Shown piece by piece: positions 62,856-64,000 of a stretch of 64,000 nucleotides of DNA; position 1 is the stretch's first letter, and each line of letters starts with the position of its first letter. The DNA is from Gammaproteobacteria bacterium (GTDB lineage: Bacteria; Pseudomonadota; Gammaproteobacteria; Steroidobacterales; Steroidobacteraceae), in contig JANYFY010000009.1 of NCBI GenBank assembly GCA_025359565.1, forward strand, positions 372,001 to 436,000. Direction: 5' to 3'. The notes beneath the pieces are model-generated. The model was not told the origin of the DNA and made no database searches. It saw nothing but the letters and a program-made list of their open reading frames with translations. The position numbers and the translations under genes were made by a program.

Positions 62856-64000
62856 CAATCCTCCCGTACGGCACGAACCGCATCCCCAGCGGTGGCTGCA
62901 CGGCCGCTGATAATGGCAGTGAGCGTGGCAGCAGTCACTAATACCAGGCCTAAGATGGCAAGTTGCCAAATCGGTACTGCTAGATCGATACTCCAGTTAA
63001 ACGACTGCCGGTTAATGACGAATACCAATACCAAGCTTAGGACTGCACCCAAAGTCAAACCGAATATCGCACCAAAAACGCTGCTTAACATTCCTTCAGT
63101 TGCCAATATTCCGATCACTTGTCTACGCCGCAGCCCGATATATTTAAGCATGCCAAATTCTGCGCGACGCGCTAACGCGGTCGAGCTGGTGGCGAAACTC
63201 AACCCGGCCAGACCAATCAACACAGCGACCGCCTCCAGCGCGTAGGTAATTACAAAAGCATGATCGAAGAGTTTCATTGATCGTTCTTTTACCGCGCTGC
63301 TGGTTACTATTTCGATGGAGTCCTGGAGCGCGAATTGGGCGCGCACCATCGCCGCGACTCGGGCAGCGTTTTGACCATCGCTGAGCCATATCGATCCTTC
63401 GTTAGCGTTATGATCACCGGTAGCAGTTTGGTAGGCTTGACGGGAAATAACGATGGCGCCAGCAGGGCGTGCGTAGTCGCGCCATATGCCGGCAACGAAG
63501 CAACGATGCTGCCGTCCGGCGAGCGGCACAACGACCTCGCTGCCTATCTTGTAGCCATAGATGTCTTGCACGGCTTCGGAGATCCAAATAGGCGGTAACT
63601 TAGTCGATGGCAGAGCGGAGGATTGCACTAAAGGTAAAATGTCAGCAATGTTATTCACGTTGAAGTCGCGGGCTATGAGTGTTATTGCCGCATGGACGGC
63701 GTCCAGAGAGATTAAACGGGTGCGGCGAAAGTCGATTCGGGAAACACCTGCTACTGCGGTAAGCCGCGCTTGATCTTGCACCGACCAGAACGCGGTGTCG
63801 TTGCCGAGTGGTTCACGCATTTGCATATCGGCTGGTAAAAGCTTTGTCAGCCAATGATCAAAAGATACGCGAAACGAATAAACCATGATAGCCATGGCCA
63901 CCATCAAACTGAAGCTCACGATGATGGACGACAGACTCAAAGTGGATAGCTTCACGTTGTCTCGCATTTGTGCCACTGCGGTATCTAAGACTACATGATG
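62852..64000 (-). CDS. ABC transporter permease, FtsX/MacB-like (partial)
   Basis: The frame runs to the window edge (64000) without a start; ATG 63976 is internal, since the reading continues upstream as VVLDTAVAQMRDN, and such permeases are about 800 residues long. The visible 382 residues contain an N-terminal helix (STLSLSSIIVSFSLMVAMAIMV), a periplasmic domain and three further helices with the FtsX-domain pattern ALARRAEFGMLKYIGLRRRQVIGILATEGM. With the AttH-like gene downstream this is probably an exporter for a lipid or peptide, like attFGH. The ATPase gene would lie outside the window. Confidence 0.87.
   Translation of the reverse strand, partial: HHVVLDTAVAQMRDNVKLSTLSLSSIIVSFSLMVAMAIMVYSFRVSFDHWLTKLLPADMQMREPLGNDTAFWSVQDQARLTAVAGVSRIDFRRTRLISLDAVHAAITLIARDFNVNNIADILPLVQSSALPSTKLPPIWISEAVQDIYGYKIGSEVVVPLAGRQHRCFVAGIWRDYARPAGAIVISRQAYQTATGDHNANEGSIWLSDGQNAARVAAMVRAQFALQDSIEIVTSSAVKERSMKLFDHAFVITYALEAVAVLIGLAGLSFATSSTALARRAEFGMLKYIGLRRRQVIGILATEGMLSSVFGAIFGLTLGAVLSLVLVFVINRQSFNWSIDLAVPIWQLAILGLVLVTAATLTAIISGRAATAGDAVRAVREDW

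Noticed and set aside
62856-62969. Longer N-terminus of the AttH-like protein
   Set aside because: It lies in the permease gene in another frame and precedes an obvious signal peptide starting at GTG 62855.

Overview
The window is a 64 kb piece of a proteobacterial chromosome, most likely a betaproteobacterium or a close gammaproteobacterial relative. This rests on gene order: gyrA-serC-pheA-aroA-cmk-rpsA-ihfB, tRNA-Asn next to an aspartate aminotransferase and uvrB, tRNA-Val-thrS-infC-rpmI-rplT-pheS-pheT-ihfA-merR-tRNA-Pro, and an exopolysaccharide locus of the EpsE/EpsF/EpsG/EpsL type known from methylotrophic and related betaproteobacteria. The genus cannot be named from sequence alone.

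Layout. (1) 1-7.4 kb is a co-directional housekeeping run: the 3' end of gyrA, then serC, pheA, aroA, cmk, rpsA, ihfB and galU. (2) 7.4-11.6 kb holds a 3'-truncated ECF sigma-factor remnant and, on the minus strand, rhlE (DEAD-box helicase) and glcB (malate synthase G). (3) 11.6-19.2 kb is an accessory island abutting the 3' end of a tRNA-Asn gene. It carries an apparently orphan VapC toxin, a FitAB/VapBC-type pair, an N-terminally truncated RHS protein with a candidate nuclease tip and a DUF6572-like gene behind it, a broken SIR2 gene, a Fic protein with an AbiEi-like N-terminus preceded by four operator-like repeats exactly 24 bp apart, and a tyrosine integrase split by an IS3-family element. 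(4) 19.2-24 kb has tRNA-Asn, an aspartate/aromatic aminotransferase, uvrB, a small exported protein and an OmpA-like lipoprotein. (5) 24-31 kb, mostly minus strand, has a large exported beta-propeller protein, then a signalling group of VWA, PP2C phosphatase, protein kinase and an IspZ/YciB-like membrane protein, plus a histidine phosphatase. (6) 31-40 kb has a lipoprotein hydrolase, then tRNA-Val and the translation operon through ihfA, a MerR regulator and tRNA-Pro; infC appears to start at a rare AUC codon inside thrS. (7) 40-61.8 kb is an exopolysaccharide cluster in three transcriptional blocks: a long plus-strand block (beta-helix lipoprotein to EpsL), a minus-strand block (glycosyltransferase, Wzx, acyltransferase) and a second plus-strand block (FkbM methyltransferase, WcaF-like acetyltransferase, GT2, SGNH protein). 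(8) 61.8-64 kb on the minus strand has an AttH/CrtC-like lipocalin-fold protein and an ABC permease that runs off the window.

How the parts work together. The exopolysaccharide genes are heavily translationally coupled (ATGA-type overlaps) and supply glycosyltransferases, a flippase, a polymerase candidate, an outer-membrane export protein, a chain-length/kinase pair, modifying enzymes and a beta-helix polysaccharide-active protein. No initiating sugar-phosphate transferase is visible, so it is probably elsewhere. The island looks like a decaying mobile defence/toxin locus: its integrase, its transposase and its SIR2 gene are all broken, while the Fic and VapBC modules look intact. The most notable items are the 24-bp repeat array controlling the AbiEi-Fic gene, the RHS tip plus DUF6572 pair, the kinase/phosphatase/VWA group with a septation-protein-like membrane partner, and the AUC start of infC.
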